Part shown: one piece after another, positions 55,606-64,000 of the stretch
How positions within the stretch are numbered: the first letter of the stretch is position 1
Layout of the letters: the number at the start of each line of letters is the position of its first letter
Source of the DNA: Flavobacterium sp. LC2016-01
GTDB lineage: Bacteria > Bacteroidota > Bacteroidia > Flavobacteriales > Flavobacteriaceae
Direction: 5' to 3'
Length of the DNA: 64,000 nt
NCBI RefSeq assembly: GCF_009711135.1
Contig: NZ_WMIC01000003.1
Location: 124,001 to 188,000, forward strand
The notes under the pieces: generated by a model
Seen by the model: only the letters and a program-made list of their open reading frames with translations
What the model was told of the DNA's origin: nothing
Databases searched by the model: none
Position numbers and translations under genes: made by a program

Positions 55606-56346
55606 TTGAGATATTTTATTCAATTTGCTTATAACGGAACACATTATCATGGCTGGCAATTTCAGCCAAATGCGTCTTCTGTTCAGGAAACTTTAAACAA
55701 AGCGCTTTCGGTTTTACTCAATTCACCTATAAATGTTATGGGAGCCGGACGCACTGATACGGGAGTTCATGCCGAGGAAATGTTTGGGCATTTTGATTTT
55801 GATACTGCAATTGATGTTCCGAATTTAGTGCATAAACTGAATTCGTATTTACCGAAAGATATTGCCATTTTTGACATTATATTAGTTCATGATGAAGCAC
55901 ATTGCCGATTTGACGCTACAAAACGTACGTACGAATATCATATCAACACTGTTAAAAATCCGTTTTTACAGGAACTCAGCTGGTATTTTAATCAAAAATT
56001 AGATGTAGCTTTGATGAATGAAGCCGCGAAGATTTTACTAAATCATACCGATTTTCAATGTTTTTCTAAAGTAAATACAGATGTAAATACATTTGATTGC
56101 ACGGTTTTTGAGGCTTATTGGAAACAAGAAAACAGCAAATTGGTTTTTACTATTTCGGCAAACCGATTTTTAAGAAATATGGTTCGTTCTATTGTGGGAA
56201 CTTTAGTCAATATAGGATTGCATAGAATTTCCTTGGCTGATTTTGAAAATATTATTGCCAGTAAAAGCAGAGAGAAAGCTGGGTTTTCGGTTCCGGCGCA
56301 TGGTTTATATTTAACCGAAATAAAATACGATTACATCATAAAATAG
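55606..56346 (+). CDS. truA: tRNA pseudouridine(38-40) synthase TruA
   Basis: The 246-residue enzyme isomerises uridines 38-40 in the tRNA anticodon arm. The start RYFIQFAYNGTHYHGWQ, the catalytic Asp in GAGRTDTGVHA, and RFLRNMVRSIVGTLV are family hallmarks. The start codon is TTG: no ATG or GTG lies in frame before the conserved N-terminus, and the length fits exactly. Confidence 0.94.
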   Translation: MRYFIQFAYNGTHYHGWQFQPNASSVQETLNKALSVLLNSPINVMGAGRTDTGVHAEEMFGHFDFDTAIDVPNLVHKLNSYLPKDIAIFDIILVHDEAHCRFDATKRTYEYHINTVKNPFLQELSWYFNQKLDVALMNEAAKILLNHTDFQCFSKVNTDVNTFDCTVFEAYWKQENSKLVFTISANRFLRNMVRSIVGTLVNIGLHRISLADFENIIASKSREKAGFSVPAHGLYLTEIKYDYIIK

Positions 56347-56488
56347 CCCTGATTGCAGTGAAAAGCTTTTTTGAAAAAAATATAGTTTTTGTAATTTTTA
56401 TAGAGCGACCAACGGAAGCTTTATAAAAATAATACAAAAACATATTTTTGAGAAAAACTTGTAACGGAAAGCAGGATTAGCTCCTTAA
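56345..56488 (-). repeat. Dispersed intergenic element, reverse copy
   Basis: Ends AGCCCTGATTGCAGTG and CAGGATTAGCTCCTTA match the reverse complement of the element at 4073-4156. The centre is longer and palindromic (AAAATATAGTTTTTGTA... / ...TACAAAAACATATTTTT), with AGCGACCAACGGAAGC in the middle. It covers the whole gap between truA and the ABC exporter gene. Confidence 0.65.
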
Positions 56489-56493
56489 AATAA

Positions 56494-58248
56494 ATGAAAG
56501 CAAAAGCATTCGATACCGGATTATTCAAACGAATATTAAAATATACCAAGCCTTATAAATGGCGCTATTACGGCGTTATTGTTTTTGCAGTTTCGCTGTC
56601 GATTTTTGCGGCACTTCGTCCTTATTTACTAAAACAAACGGTTGACGGCTATATCAAGACTCATGACAAACATGGTTTATTGATGTACATTATATTAATG
56701 GGCGTTGTGCTTTTATGTGAAGTTTTTTCTCAATTCTACTTTGTTTATTGGGCCAACTGGCTCGGGCAGGATATTGTAAAAGATATTCGTAATAAGCTTT
56801 TTAAACATATTTTGAGTTTTAGAATGAAATATTTTGATTTGGTTCCGGTTGGACAATTGGTAACCAGATCAGTTTCGGATATTGAATCCATTGCCCGTAT
56901 TTTCAGTCAAGGTCTTTTTATGATTATAAGTGATTTGATGAAAATGCTGGTGGTTTTGCTTTTTATGTTTTACATGAATTGGAAACTGACGTGGATTGTT
57001 GTTGTAGCCATGCCGATTCTGGTTTACATCACTCGAATTTTTCAACGCAAAATGCAAGTTGCTTTTGAGGAAGTACGAACGCAGATTGCTAATATGAATT
57101 CGTTTGTTCAGGAACGTGTGACGGGAATGAAGATTGTACAGCTTTTTAACAGAGAAAAAATCGAAGCTGAAAATTTTAAAGTAATAAACGACAAGCATAG
57201 AGTTGCCTGGATTAAAACCATTCTTTACAACTCCATTTTCTTTCCAATTGCTGATATTATTTCGTCAATTACTTTAGGATTGGTCGTTGTCTTTGGTGGA
57301 TTCAAGATTTTGAACGGCGATCATTTTACGACTTTTGGAGACTTATTCTCTTATACCATGTTTATTGGGATGCTTTTTAATCCGCTTCGTCAAATTGCGG
57401 ATAAATTCAATGAAATGCAATTAGGAATGATTGCGGCTAATCGTGTTTTTGATATTATTGATACTCAGGATCACATTCAGGATACCGGAACGATTGAAGC
57501 GCCAGTTTTTGATGGAAGTATCGAATTCAAAGACGTCCGATTTAGTTATATTCCGGAAGAAGAAGTAATAAAAGGCATTGATTTATCTGTCGCTTCTGGA
57601 CAGACAATCGCAATTGTGGGTTCAACCGGTGCCGGAAAATCGACTATAATTAACTTGCTGAATCGTTTTTATGAAATTAACAGCGGTACTATTTTTATTG
57701 ACGGACATAATATTGAAAACTATACTTTGGCTTCATTAAGAAAACAAATCGCTGTGGTTTTGCAGGATGTATTTTTATTTGCCGATACGATTTATAATAA
57801 TATTACTTTACACAATCCAGAAATTACTCGTGAAAAAGTGTTAGACGCTGCTAAAAAAATTGGTGTCCACGACTTTATCATGAGTCTGCCTGATAATTAT
57901 GATTTTGATGTAAAAGAACGTGGCGTAATGCTCTCTTCTGGCCAGCGCCAATTAATTGCTTTTTTACGTTCGTATGTGAGTAATCCGAGTATTTTGATTT
58001 TAGATGAAGCAACTTCTTCAATTGATACTTATTCTGAAGAATTGATTCAGCGCGCAACGGAGACGATTACCAAAGGAAGAACTTCAATCATTATCGCACA
58101 TCGATTGGCAACAATTGTAAATGCAGATAAAATTGTAGTTATGGATAAAGGATTGATTGTTGAGCAAGGAACACATCAGGAACTCCTCAATAAAGCTCAT
58201 GGTTATTACAAAAACCTGTACGATTCGCAATTTTCAGTAGCAAACTAG
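56494..58248 (+). CDS. MsbA-like ABC exporter (fused membrane and ATPase domains)
   Basis: The 584-residue half-transporter has six membrane helices in residues ~20-310, then an ATPase domain with Walker A GSTGAGKST, signature LSSGQRQ and Walker B ILILDEATSS. It works as a homodimer or with a partner, exporting lipids, lipopolysaccharide precursors or drugs. The substrate cannot be read from sequence. It stands alone. Confidence 0.92.
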   Translation: MKAKAFDTGLFKRILKYTKPYKWRYYGVIVFAVSLSIFAALRPYLLKQTVDGYIKTHDKHGLLMYIILMGVVLLCEVFSQFYFVYWANWLGQDIVKDIRNKLFKHILSFRMKYFDLVPVGQLVTRSVSDIESIARIFSQGLFMIISDLMKMLVVLLFMFYMNWKLTWIVVVAMPILVYITRIFQRKMQVAFEEVRTQIANMNSFVQERVTGMKIVQLFNREKIEAENFKVINDKHRVAWIKTILYNSIFFPIADIISSITLGLVVVFGGFKILNGDHFTTFGDLFSYTMFIGMLFNPLRQIADKFNEMQLGMIAANRVFDIIDTQDHIQDTGTIEAPVFDGSIEFKDVRFSYIPEEEVIKGIDLSVASGQTIAIVGSTGAGKSTIINLLNRFYEINSGTIFIDGHNIENYTLASLRKQIAVVLQDVFLFADTIYNNITLHNPEITREKVLDAAKKIGVHDFIMSLPDNYDFDVKERGVMLSSGQRQLIAFLRSYVSNPSILILDEATSSIDTYSEELIQRATETITKGRTSIIIAHRLATIVNADKIVVMDKGLIVEQGTHQELLNKAHGYYKNLYDSQFSVAN

Positions 58249-58392
58249 GGCTCAAAATGCTAAAAAAACATTTATAAACGTTAAATCAGCGTTATAGAAA
58301 TCATAAAACTGCTAGTCAGGGCTGGTGCTTTAACATTTCATCTTTGGTTTATTATTTATCTTTGAGATAATAGAAATCAAATGTAAAAGAAA

Positions 58393-58977
58393 ATGCCACA
58401 AAACAGATTTTATCCAGACGAACAGTTCAAAGAAATAGAAATAAATGCTTCATTACAACTTAAATACGCCATCTCGAACAGAGGCCGATTAATAAGTTTT
58501 ACAGACGAAATTGAAAACGGCCGAATCCTTAAAGGCGGTTTGAGTGACGGTTACCCAACTTTTAGATTTAAGGTTAAAAAGGATGACAAAATTGTCAATA
58601 AATATCTTTTTCTATACAAATTAGTTGCCCAATATTTTATTCCGAAAACATCTGAAGAACAAACTTATGTACTTCATATGGATTACAACAGAAGCAACGA
58701 CGACATCAGCAATCTTCGATGGGCAACAAAAGCCGAAATGATGGCGCACAGCCGAAAAAGCCCGCGTGTAATTCAGGCCAAAAAGAATCTGATCGAACAC
58801 AATTTAAAAGCTGATGGCCGAAAATTAACGACCACAAAAGTGATGCTGATCAAGAAAATTTTAGCAAGACCAGATCAAAAAACACGTTTAAAAATGATCG
58901 CCAAGCAATTTGGAGTGAGCGAAATGCAGATACGACGTATTGCCAGCGGTGAAAACTGGGGACACGTTAAAGTTTAA
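58393..58977 (+). CDS. NUMOD4/HNH-like protein with helix-turn-helix
   Basis: The 194-residue protein has a NUMOD4-like N-terminus (LKYAISNRGRLISFTDEIENGRILKGGLSDGYPTFRF), an HNH-like middle (VLHMDYNRSNDDISNLRWAT), and a C-terminal helix-turn-helix (MIAKQFGVSEMQIRRIASGENW). These parts occur in homing endonucleases. The HNH-like region keeps the HMDYNRSND...NLRW pattern but catalytic residues are not certain. No intron or inverted-repeat context suggests mobility, so a resident DNA-binding or regulatory protein is likely. Confidence 0.7.
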   Translation: MPQNRFYPDEQFKEIEINASLQLKYAISNRGRLISFTDEIENGRILKGGLSDGYPTFRFKVKKDDKIVNKYLFLYKLVAQYFIPKTSEEQTYVLHMDYNRSNDDISNLRWATKAEMMAHSRKSPRVIQAKKNLIEHNLKADGRKLTTTKVMLIKKILARPDQKTRLKMIAKQFGVSEMQIRRIASGENWGHVKV

Positions 58978-58999
58978 AGCATTAAGAAAATATACTTTA

Positions 59000-59052
59000 T
59001 TATTCAAACAAGAAGGAGCTTCCATTACTGGAAGCTCCTTCTTGTTTGAATA
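59000..59052. terminator. Strong bidirectional terminator
   Basis: ATTCAAACAAGAAGGAGCTTCCA and its reverse complement form a ~23-bp perfect hairpin with a TTAC loop, 25 bases after the NUMOD4-like gene. Confidence 0.9.
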
Positions 59053-59203
59053 AGCCTTATGAATACAGCATAAAACTATAAATTTTAACTTTTAGATTGA
59101 TTTTCTTTTAAAATATTAAAAAATAAAACCAAAAAAAGGCAGAATAATATGATGAAATAATTTTAATAATCGTAAACTTGCAAATCAACCCAAAGACACT
59201 TTT

Positions 59204-62200
59204 ATGAAGAGAAAACTACTTGTTTTACTGTTTTTAATTACTCTATCCTCTTTTGCACAAAACACTTTAATTCCAGATCCAAAGTTTGAAGCAAAGTTAA
59301 TTTCACTAGGATTAGATACGATCCTAGACGGACAAATACCAACATCGAATATTTCATCTATTACTTCCTTAGATGTAAGTTCTTCTTCAATCAAAGATCT
59401 TACAGGTATTCAAGACTTTGTTAATCTTCAGACCTTAAAATGTGCATACAACGAATTAACTGCTTTAGATGTTACAAAAAACACTAAACTGGTTACTTTA
59501 TCTTGTTACTCAAATCAAATAAAAAGCTTGGATGTTAAACAGCATCCATTTCTTCAAATCTTGGATTGTTACACCAATCAATTAACAACTTTGGATGTTT
59601 CACAAAACACAGCTTTAACTGAATTATATTGTTTCCAAAATCAATTAACTTCTTTAAATACATCTAAAAATCGACAACTGAGTAAACTTTACTGTTCAGA
59701 TAACTTAATTGGTTCATTAAACTTAACAAACAACCCTTTCCTTATTTTTTTGAATTGCACTAACAATAAGATAAAAAATGTGCTTGATGTTACTAAGAAT
59801 ACAGGTTTAATGCATTTGTTTTGCGGAAATAACCAAATCACTTTAATAGATGCTTCAAAAATGACAGAACTCAGAAATATTGATGTATCGTCAAACAAAC
59901 TTGTAAGCTTAAATCTAAAAAGTGGGAAAAACACATTGCTAAATAGAGGTCCAAACCTTTTTGCAAACAATCCAACGTTAACTTGTATACAGGTAGACAA
60001 TGTGACCTACTCCAATTCAAACTGGGCAGATGCAAAAGATGCTACTGCAAGTTACGCTGCAACCTGTCCAGGCTACACTGTGATTCCTGATATTAATTTC
60101 GAAAACAAGCTTATTTCTTTAGGAATTGATTCTGGAACCCCAGACGGAATAGTTTTAACTTCAAATATTTCTTCTGTAACACAATTGGATTTGGGAGTTA
60201 ACACAACTATTACCGATCTAACAGGAATACAAGACTTTAAAGCATTGCAAAGGTTATATTGTCATGGAAATACAGGACGTTTAGGCGATGGCGGAAATGG
60301 TAAACTAACTACGATTGATGTTTCTAAAAATGTTAAATTAACTGTACTTGACGTTTCGTACAATCAACTTGCGAGTTTAGATGTTACAAACAATCCACTG
60401 TTGATTTCGTTAAATTGCCACGTTAATAAATTTACATCCATTGATGTTTCAAAAAATATTAAACTGGATAATCTAAATGTAAGCCACAACCTTATTACAG
60501 AGCTTGACGTCTCAAAAATTCCAACTTTACGTTATTTATCAGCTTACTATACCAAACTAACCGCATTAGACCTTTCAAGCAATACAGCTTTAGTAGGTGT
60601 ATTTTGCAACAATAACGATTTAAGAAGTTTAAATTTAAAAAATGGTCAAAACGGATTAATTGCTCCGCAAAGCATCTCCTTTAAAGTAAACCCAAATTTA
60701 ACTTGCATTCAGGTTGACAATGCTGCAACTTCAACTGCGAATTGGGCCAATGCCAAAGATGCTGCAGCAAATTATTCTACAGACTGCCAGTCTACTCCAT
60801 ATACTTTGATTCCTGACATCAATTTTGAAAATAAACTTATTGATTTAGGAATTGATTCTGGAACTCCAGATGGAAAAGTATTAACTTCTAATGTTTCTTC
60901 TTTAACAATATTAGATTTAGGTACTAACACGACCATTACCGATCTAACAGGAATACAAGATTTTACGGCTCTTCAAAGATTATTTTGCCATGGAAATACA
61001 GGACGTGCAGGTGATGGCGGAAATGGTAAATTAACTACTGTTGATATTTCTAAAAACGTGAATTTAACTGTATTAGACGTTTCATACAATCAAATTACAA
61101 GTCTAGATGTTACACATAACCCTTTGCTTATTTCATTTAACTGTAGTGTAAATAAACTTACAGCAATTGATGTTTCTAAAAATGTTAAATTGGATAATTT
61201 AAATATAAGCAACAATCTTATTACAGAACTTAACATTTCGGAAATTCCAACTTTGCGTTATTTATCTGCTGATTATACTAGATTAACAGCATTAGACATT
61301 TCAAAGAATCCTGCAATCGTTGGTCTCTTGTGCAACAATAGCGATTTAAGAAGTTTAAACTTAAAAAATGGTAAAAACGGATTAATTGCTCCGCAAAGCA
61401 TCTCCTTTAAAGTAAACCCAAATTTAACTTGCATTCAGGTTGACAATGCCACAACTTCAACTGCAAATTGGGCTAATGCCAAAGATGCTGCAGCAAATTA
61501 TTCTACAGACTGCCAGTCTACTCTATATACTTTGATTCCTGACATTAATTTTGAAAATAAACTTATTGATTTAGGAATTGATTCTGGAACTCCTGATGGA
61601 AAAGTATTAACTTCTAATGTTTCTTCTTTAACAATATTAGATTTAGGCACTAACACAATCATTACCGATCTAACAGGAATACAAGACTTTACAGCATTAC
61701 AAAGATTATATTGTCATGGGAATACAGGACGTTTAGGTGATGGCGGAAATGGTAAACTAACTACGATTGATGTTTCTAAAAATGTTAACTTAACTGTACT
61801 TGACGTTTCGTACAATCAACTAGCGAATTTAGATGTTACGAACAACCCCCTGTTGATTTCGTTAAATTGCCACGTTAATAAATTTACATCAATTGATGTT
61901 TCAAAAAATATTAAACTGGATAATTTAAATGTAAGCCACAACCTTATTACAGAGCTTGACATCTCAAAAATTCCAACTTTACGATATTTATCAACTGATT
62001 ACACCAAACTAACAGCATTAGACATCTCAAGCAATCCTGCTATGGTAGGTTTATTTTGCAACAATAACGATTTAAGAAGTTTAAACTTAAAAAATGGTAA
62101 AAACGAATTAATTGCGCCACAAAGCATCTCCTTTAAAGTAAACCCAAATTTAACTTGCATTCAGGTTGACAATGCTGCAACTTCAACTACAAATTGGGCT

Positions 62201-64000
62201 AATGCCAAAGATGCTGCAGCAAATTATTCGACAGACTGCCAGTCTGCTACATATACTTTGATTCCTGATAGCAATTTTGAGAAAAAATTAATTACATTAG
62301 GAATTGATTCTGGAACTCCAGATGGAAGAGTATTAACTTCAAGTGTTAATAAAATAACTGATTTGGATATTTCTTATAGTTCTATTACGAACTTAACAGG
62401 TCTTGAAGCTTTTACCTCTTTAACTTCTTTAAAATGTAATGGAAATTACACTTTGATTGCTTTAGATATTACAAAAAACAAAGCTCTACGAACATTAGAT
62501 TGCAACAATAATTATCTTGTAACTTATTTAGATCTATCTCAAAATCTCGATTTGGTTTCGCTTAATTGTACTGCTAATAAATTAGGTACTTTAGATGTAG
62601 CTAAAAACAAAAATCTGACTTCGCTCGAATGTTCATCCAACAAATTATCGTATTTAGATGTTTCTAACAATACTGCCTTAACAAAATTAAATGTTGGCTA
62701 TAATTCACTTACAATTTTAAATGTATCAAAAAATACAGAATTGACATCATTGACTTGTACATCAAATCAAATCGACAACTTAGATATTAGTACTAACACC
62801 AAACTATTAGAATTATGGGCTGGAAATAATCAATATAGTACTTTAAATGTATCTAAAAATACTGCCTTGAATACATTAGTTTGTAATACAAATAAACTAA
62901 CTGCATTAGACGTTTCTGGAAATACTGCATTAACAAGATTACTAGTTTATGGAAACAAACTAACAAACATAGATGCCTCAACTAATACTTTATTAAGTTC
63001 ATTTGATTGTAGTTTGAATCTAATTACAAGCTTAAACGTTTCTAAAAACATAAACTTGCAATTTCTATATTGTAATAATAACAAATTGACTACTCTGGAT
63101 GTTTCTGCCAATACGAAACTCGGGACATTCGATTGTGCTAATAACGAACTTACATATCTTGACGTTTCAAATAATAAAAACCTAAGCTCGTTGGAATGCG
63201 AATCAAATAAATTAAAAAATCTGAATCTAAAAAACGGAAATAACACTTTATTTGACGGTTATAACTTTGATCCTAATTTAATCATTTATAGAATAGATTT
63301 TAGAGACAATCCTGATTTAACTTGTATAGAAGTTGACAATGTTGCTTACTCAAATGAAAAATGGTCTTCTAGAAAGGATGCATTAGCAAGTTTTAGCACT
63401 GATTGCAAAAATTCTACAATAATTACTGATCCTAATTTTGAAAATTTTCTTATCACAGCAGGAATTGATACAGATGGAAAAAATGGAAAAGTATCAACTT
63501 CAAGCATTTCAAGCATTAAAACTTTAGACATTTCAAATTCTAATATCAGTGATTTAACAGGTCTTGAAAATTTTACAGCTTTAGAAAATTTAATTTGTAC
63601 TGGAAATTTAATTACAACAATTGACTTATCTTCTAATACACAATTAACTTATTTGGATATTTCGAATAACCCTTTAACAAGTGTGAACATTTCAAACAAT
63701 AAATTACTAAAAGAATTTTATGTCAATGGAATAAAGGTTATTGTTAGAAAATCAATTTCAACTTCAAACGGATTGAAAAGTTTAGATTTGTCAAACAATA
63801 CTTTGTTGACAAAAATCGACGTTTCAAATAATCAGCTAACAAGTCTTGATTTATCAAAAAACCCAGATCTGACAGACATTAACACTTCTAATAATAATTT
63901 ATCTGAATTAAACTTACAAAACGGGCACAATGCTCTTTTAGTAAATTTAGATTTCAAAGGCAATACTCAACTATCTTGTATTAAAGTTGATGATCCAGCT
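59204..64000 (+). CDS. Giant secreted leucine-rich-repeat protein (3' partial)
   Basis: An ATG with a signal peptide (MKRKLLVLLFLITLSSFAQ) opens a frame that stays open for 1599 codons to the window end. The protein is built of modules, each starting IPDxNFExKLIxLGID and ending NPxLTCIQVDN...W..AKDA....C. Inside are 21-residue-type repeats of the form LTxLDVSxNTxLTxLxCxxN. Three modules of exactly 242 residues (about 294-535, 536-777, 778-1019) are nearly identical. A longer module then runs to about residue 1405, and the start of another reaches the end. It is probably a surface or secreted adhesion or binding protein; a type IX secretion tail would lie beyond the window. Confidence 0.9.
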   Translation, partial: MKRKLLVLLFLITLSSFAQNTLIPDPKFEAKLISLGLDTILDGQIPTSNISSITSLDVSSSSIKDLTGIQDFVNLQTLKCAYNELTALDVTKNTKLVTLSCYSNQIKSLDVKQHPFLQILDCYTNQLTTLDVSQNTALTELYCFQNQLTSLNTSKNRQLSKLYCSDNLIGSLNLTNNPFLIFLNCTNNKIKNVLDVTKNTGLMHLFCGNNQITLIDASKMTELRNIDVSSNKLVSLNLKSGKNTLLNRGPNLFANNPTLTCIQVDNVTYSNSNWADAKDATASYAATCPGYTVIPDINFENKLISLGIDSGTPDGIVLTSNISSVTQLDLGVNTTITDLTGIQDFKALQRLYCHGNTGRLGDGGNGKLTTIDVSKNVKLTVLDVSYNQLASLDVTNNPLLISLNCHVNKFTSIDVSKNIKLDNLNVSHNLITELDVSKIPTLRYLSAYYTKLTALDLSSNTALVGVFCNNNDLRSLNLKNGQNGLIAPQSISFKVNPNLTCIQVDNAATSTANWANAKDAAANYSTDCQSTPYTLIPDINFENKLIDLGIDSGTPDGKVLTSNVSSLTILDLGTNTTITDLTGIQDFTALQRLFCHGNTGRAGDGGNGKLTTVDISKNVNLTVLDVSYNQITSLDVTHNPLLISFNCSVNKLTAIDVSKNVKLDNLNISNNLITELNISEIPTLRYLSADYTRLTALDISKNPAIVGLLCNNSDLRSLNLKNGKNGLIAPQSISFKVNPNLTCIQVDNATTSTANWANAKDAAANYSTDCQSTLYTLIPDINFENKLIDLGIDSGTPDGKVLTSNVSSLTILDLGTNTIITDLTGIQDFTALQRLYCHGNTGRLGDGGNGKLTTIDVSKNVNLTVLDVSYNQLANLDVTNNPLLISLNCHVNKFTSIDVSKNIKLDNLNVSHNLITELDISKIPTLRYLSTDYTKLTALDISSNPAMVGLFCNNNDLRSLNLKNGKNELIAPQSISFKVNPNLTCIQVDNAATSTTNWANAKDAAANYSTDCQSATYTLIPDSNFEKKLITLGIDSGTPDGRVLTSSVNKITDLDISYSSITNLTGLEAFTSLTSLKCNGNYTLIALDITKNKALRTLDCNNNYLVTYLDLSQNLDLVSLNCTANKLGTLDVAKNKNLTSLECSSNKLSYLDVSNNTALTKLNVGYNSLTILNVSKNTELTSLTCTSNQIDNLDISTNTKLLELWAGNNQYSTLNVSKNTALNTLVCNTNKLTALDVSGNTALTRLLVYGNKLTNIDASTNTLLSSFDCSLNLITSLNVSKNINLQFLYCNNNKLTTLDVSANTKLGTFDCANNELTYLDVSNNKNLSSLECESNKLKNLNLKNGNNTLFDGYNFDPNLIIYRIDFRDNPDLTCIEVDNVAYSNEKWSSRKDALASFSTDCKNSTIITDPNFENFLITAGIDTDGKNGKVSTSSISSIKTLDISNSNISDLTGLENFTALENLICTGNLITTIDLSSNTQLTYLDISNNPLTSVNISNNKLLKEFYVNGIKVIVRKSISTSNGLKSLDLSNNTLLTKIDVSNNQLTSLDLSKNPDLTDINTSNNNLSELNLQNGHNALLVNLDFKGNTQLSCIKVDDPA
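60083..62260 (+). repeat. Three tandem 726-bp repeats within the LRR gene
   Basis: The motif ATTCCTGA starts at 60083, 60809, 61535 and 62261, giving three units of exactly 726 bp. Long stretches, including the module ends around 60640-60795 and 61366-61521, are almost identical at the base level including silent positions. This points to recent duplication or gene conversion. The next module diverges sharply. Confidence 0.93.

Noticed and set aside
58313..58335. Third copy of the GGAGCTGTTCC...CAGGGCTAG element
   Set aside because: Only GTCAGGGCTGGTGCTTT resembles one end; no matching other end was found nearby.

Overview
The window looks like a chromosomal segment of a Flavobacterium-type member of the Bacteroidota. 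The evidence is the AT-rich sequence, the SusC/SusD pairs, promoters of the TTG-N(17-23)-TAnnTTTG type, A-rich translation starts without strong Shine-Dalgarno sequences, a Rho factor with an Asn-rich insertion, and Flavobacterium-style intergenic repeats. I see no tRNA, rRNA, CRISPR array, insertion sequence or prophage.

Bases 1-13412 are a nitrate-assimilation and molybdenum-cofactor block. It opens with the 3' part of an assimilatory nitrate reductase fused to a NirB-like FAD/NAD module and a BFD-like iron-sulfur domain. A rubredoxin/nitrite-reductase-half-domain protein and a Lys/Ala-rich histone-H1-like protein follow. On the minus strand lies a cofactor operon (mobA, cobA, moaD, moeB-rhodanese, a DUF3592 membrane protein, moaE, a moaC-mogA fusion, moaA), preceded by a TSUP-family permease and moeA.

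Bases 13800-35230 are a sulfur-scavenging island, the most interesting part of the window. Two consecutive transcription units run on the plus strand. The first holds SusC/SusD, two paralogous sulfatases, a 39-residue membrane peptide, a sterol-desaturase-like enzyme, a rhodanese-thioredoxin protein, a third sulfatase and a YeiH-family transporter. The second holds a fourth sulfatase, serine O-acetyltransferase, cysteine synthase, a family 2A encapsulin (SrpI type) and a SufS-like cysteine desulfurase with a ~240-residue disordered N-terminal extension, the expected encapsulin cargo. Together they suggest a route from organic sulfate esters to cysteine and then to sulfur held in a protein shell. 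Both units begin with the same leader: a matching promoter, a TTG-started 28-codon peptide ending in CYMCxCC, a shared hairpin and a shared downstream box. The first leader also carries a 10-codon mini-ORF with three consecutive Cys codons that can pair with the hairpin. I infer cysteine-responsive attenuation of the whole island.

Bases 35600-48200 hold a second SusC/SusD pair, ornithine aminotransferase divergent from an Lrp/AsnC regulator, an exported S51 peptidase with a penicillin-acylase-type Ntn hydrolase, a dienelactone hydrolase, a DUF3667 protein and an M28 aminopeptidase lipoprotein. Bases 48369-58977 are mostly housekeeping or regulatory: rho, DUF4293, a NarL-type response regulator with its kinase, a YfcE phosphodiesterase, a flotillin-like protein, truA, an MsbA-type ABC exporter and a NUMOD4/HNH-like protein. 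From 59204 to the window end runs an unfinished gene of at least 1599 codons for a secreted leucine-rich-repeat protein. It contains three tandem modules of exactly 726 bp.
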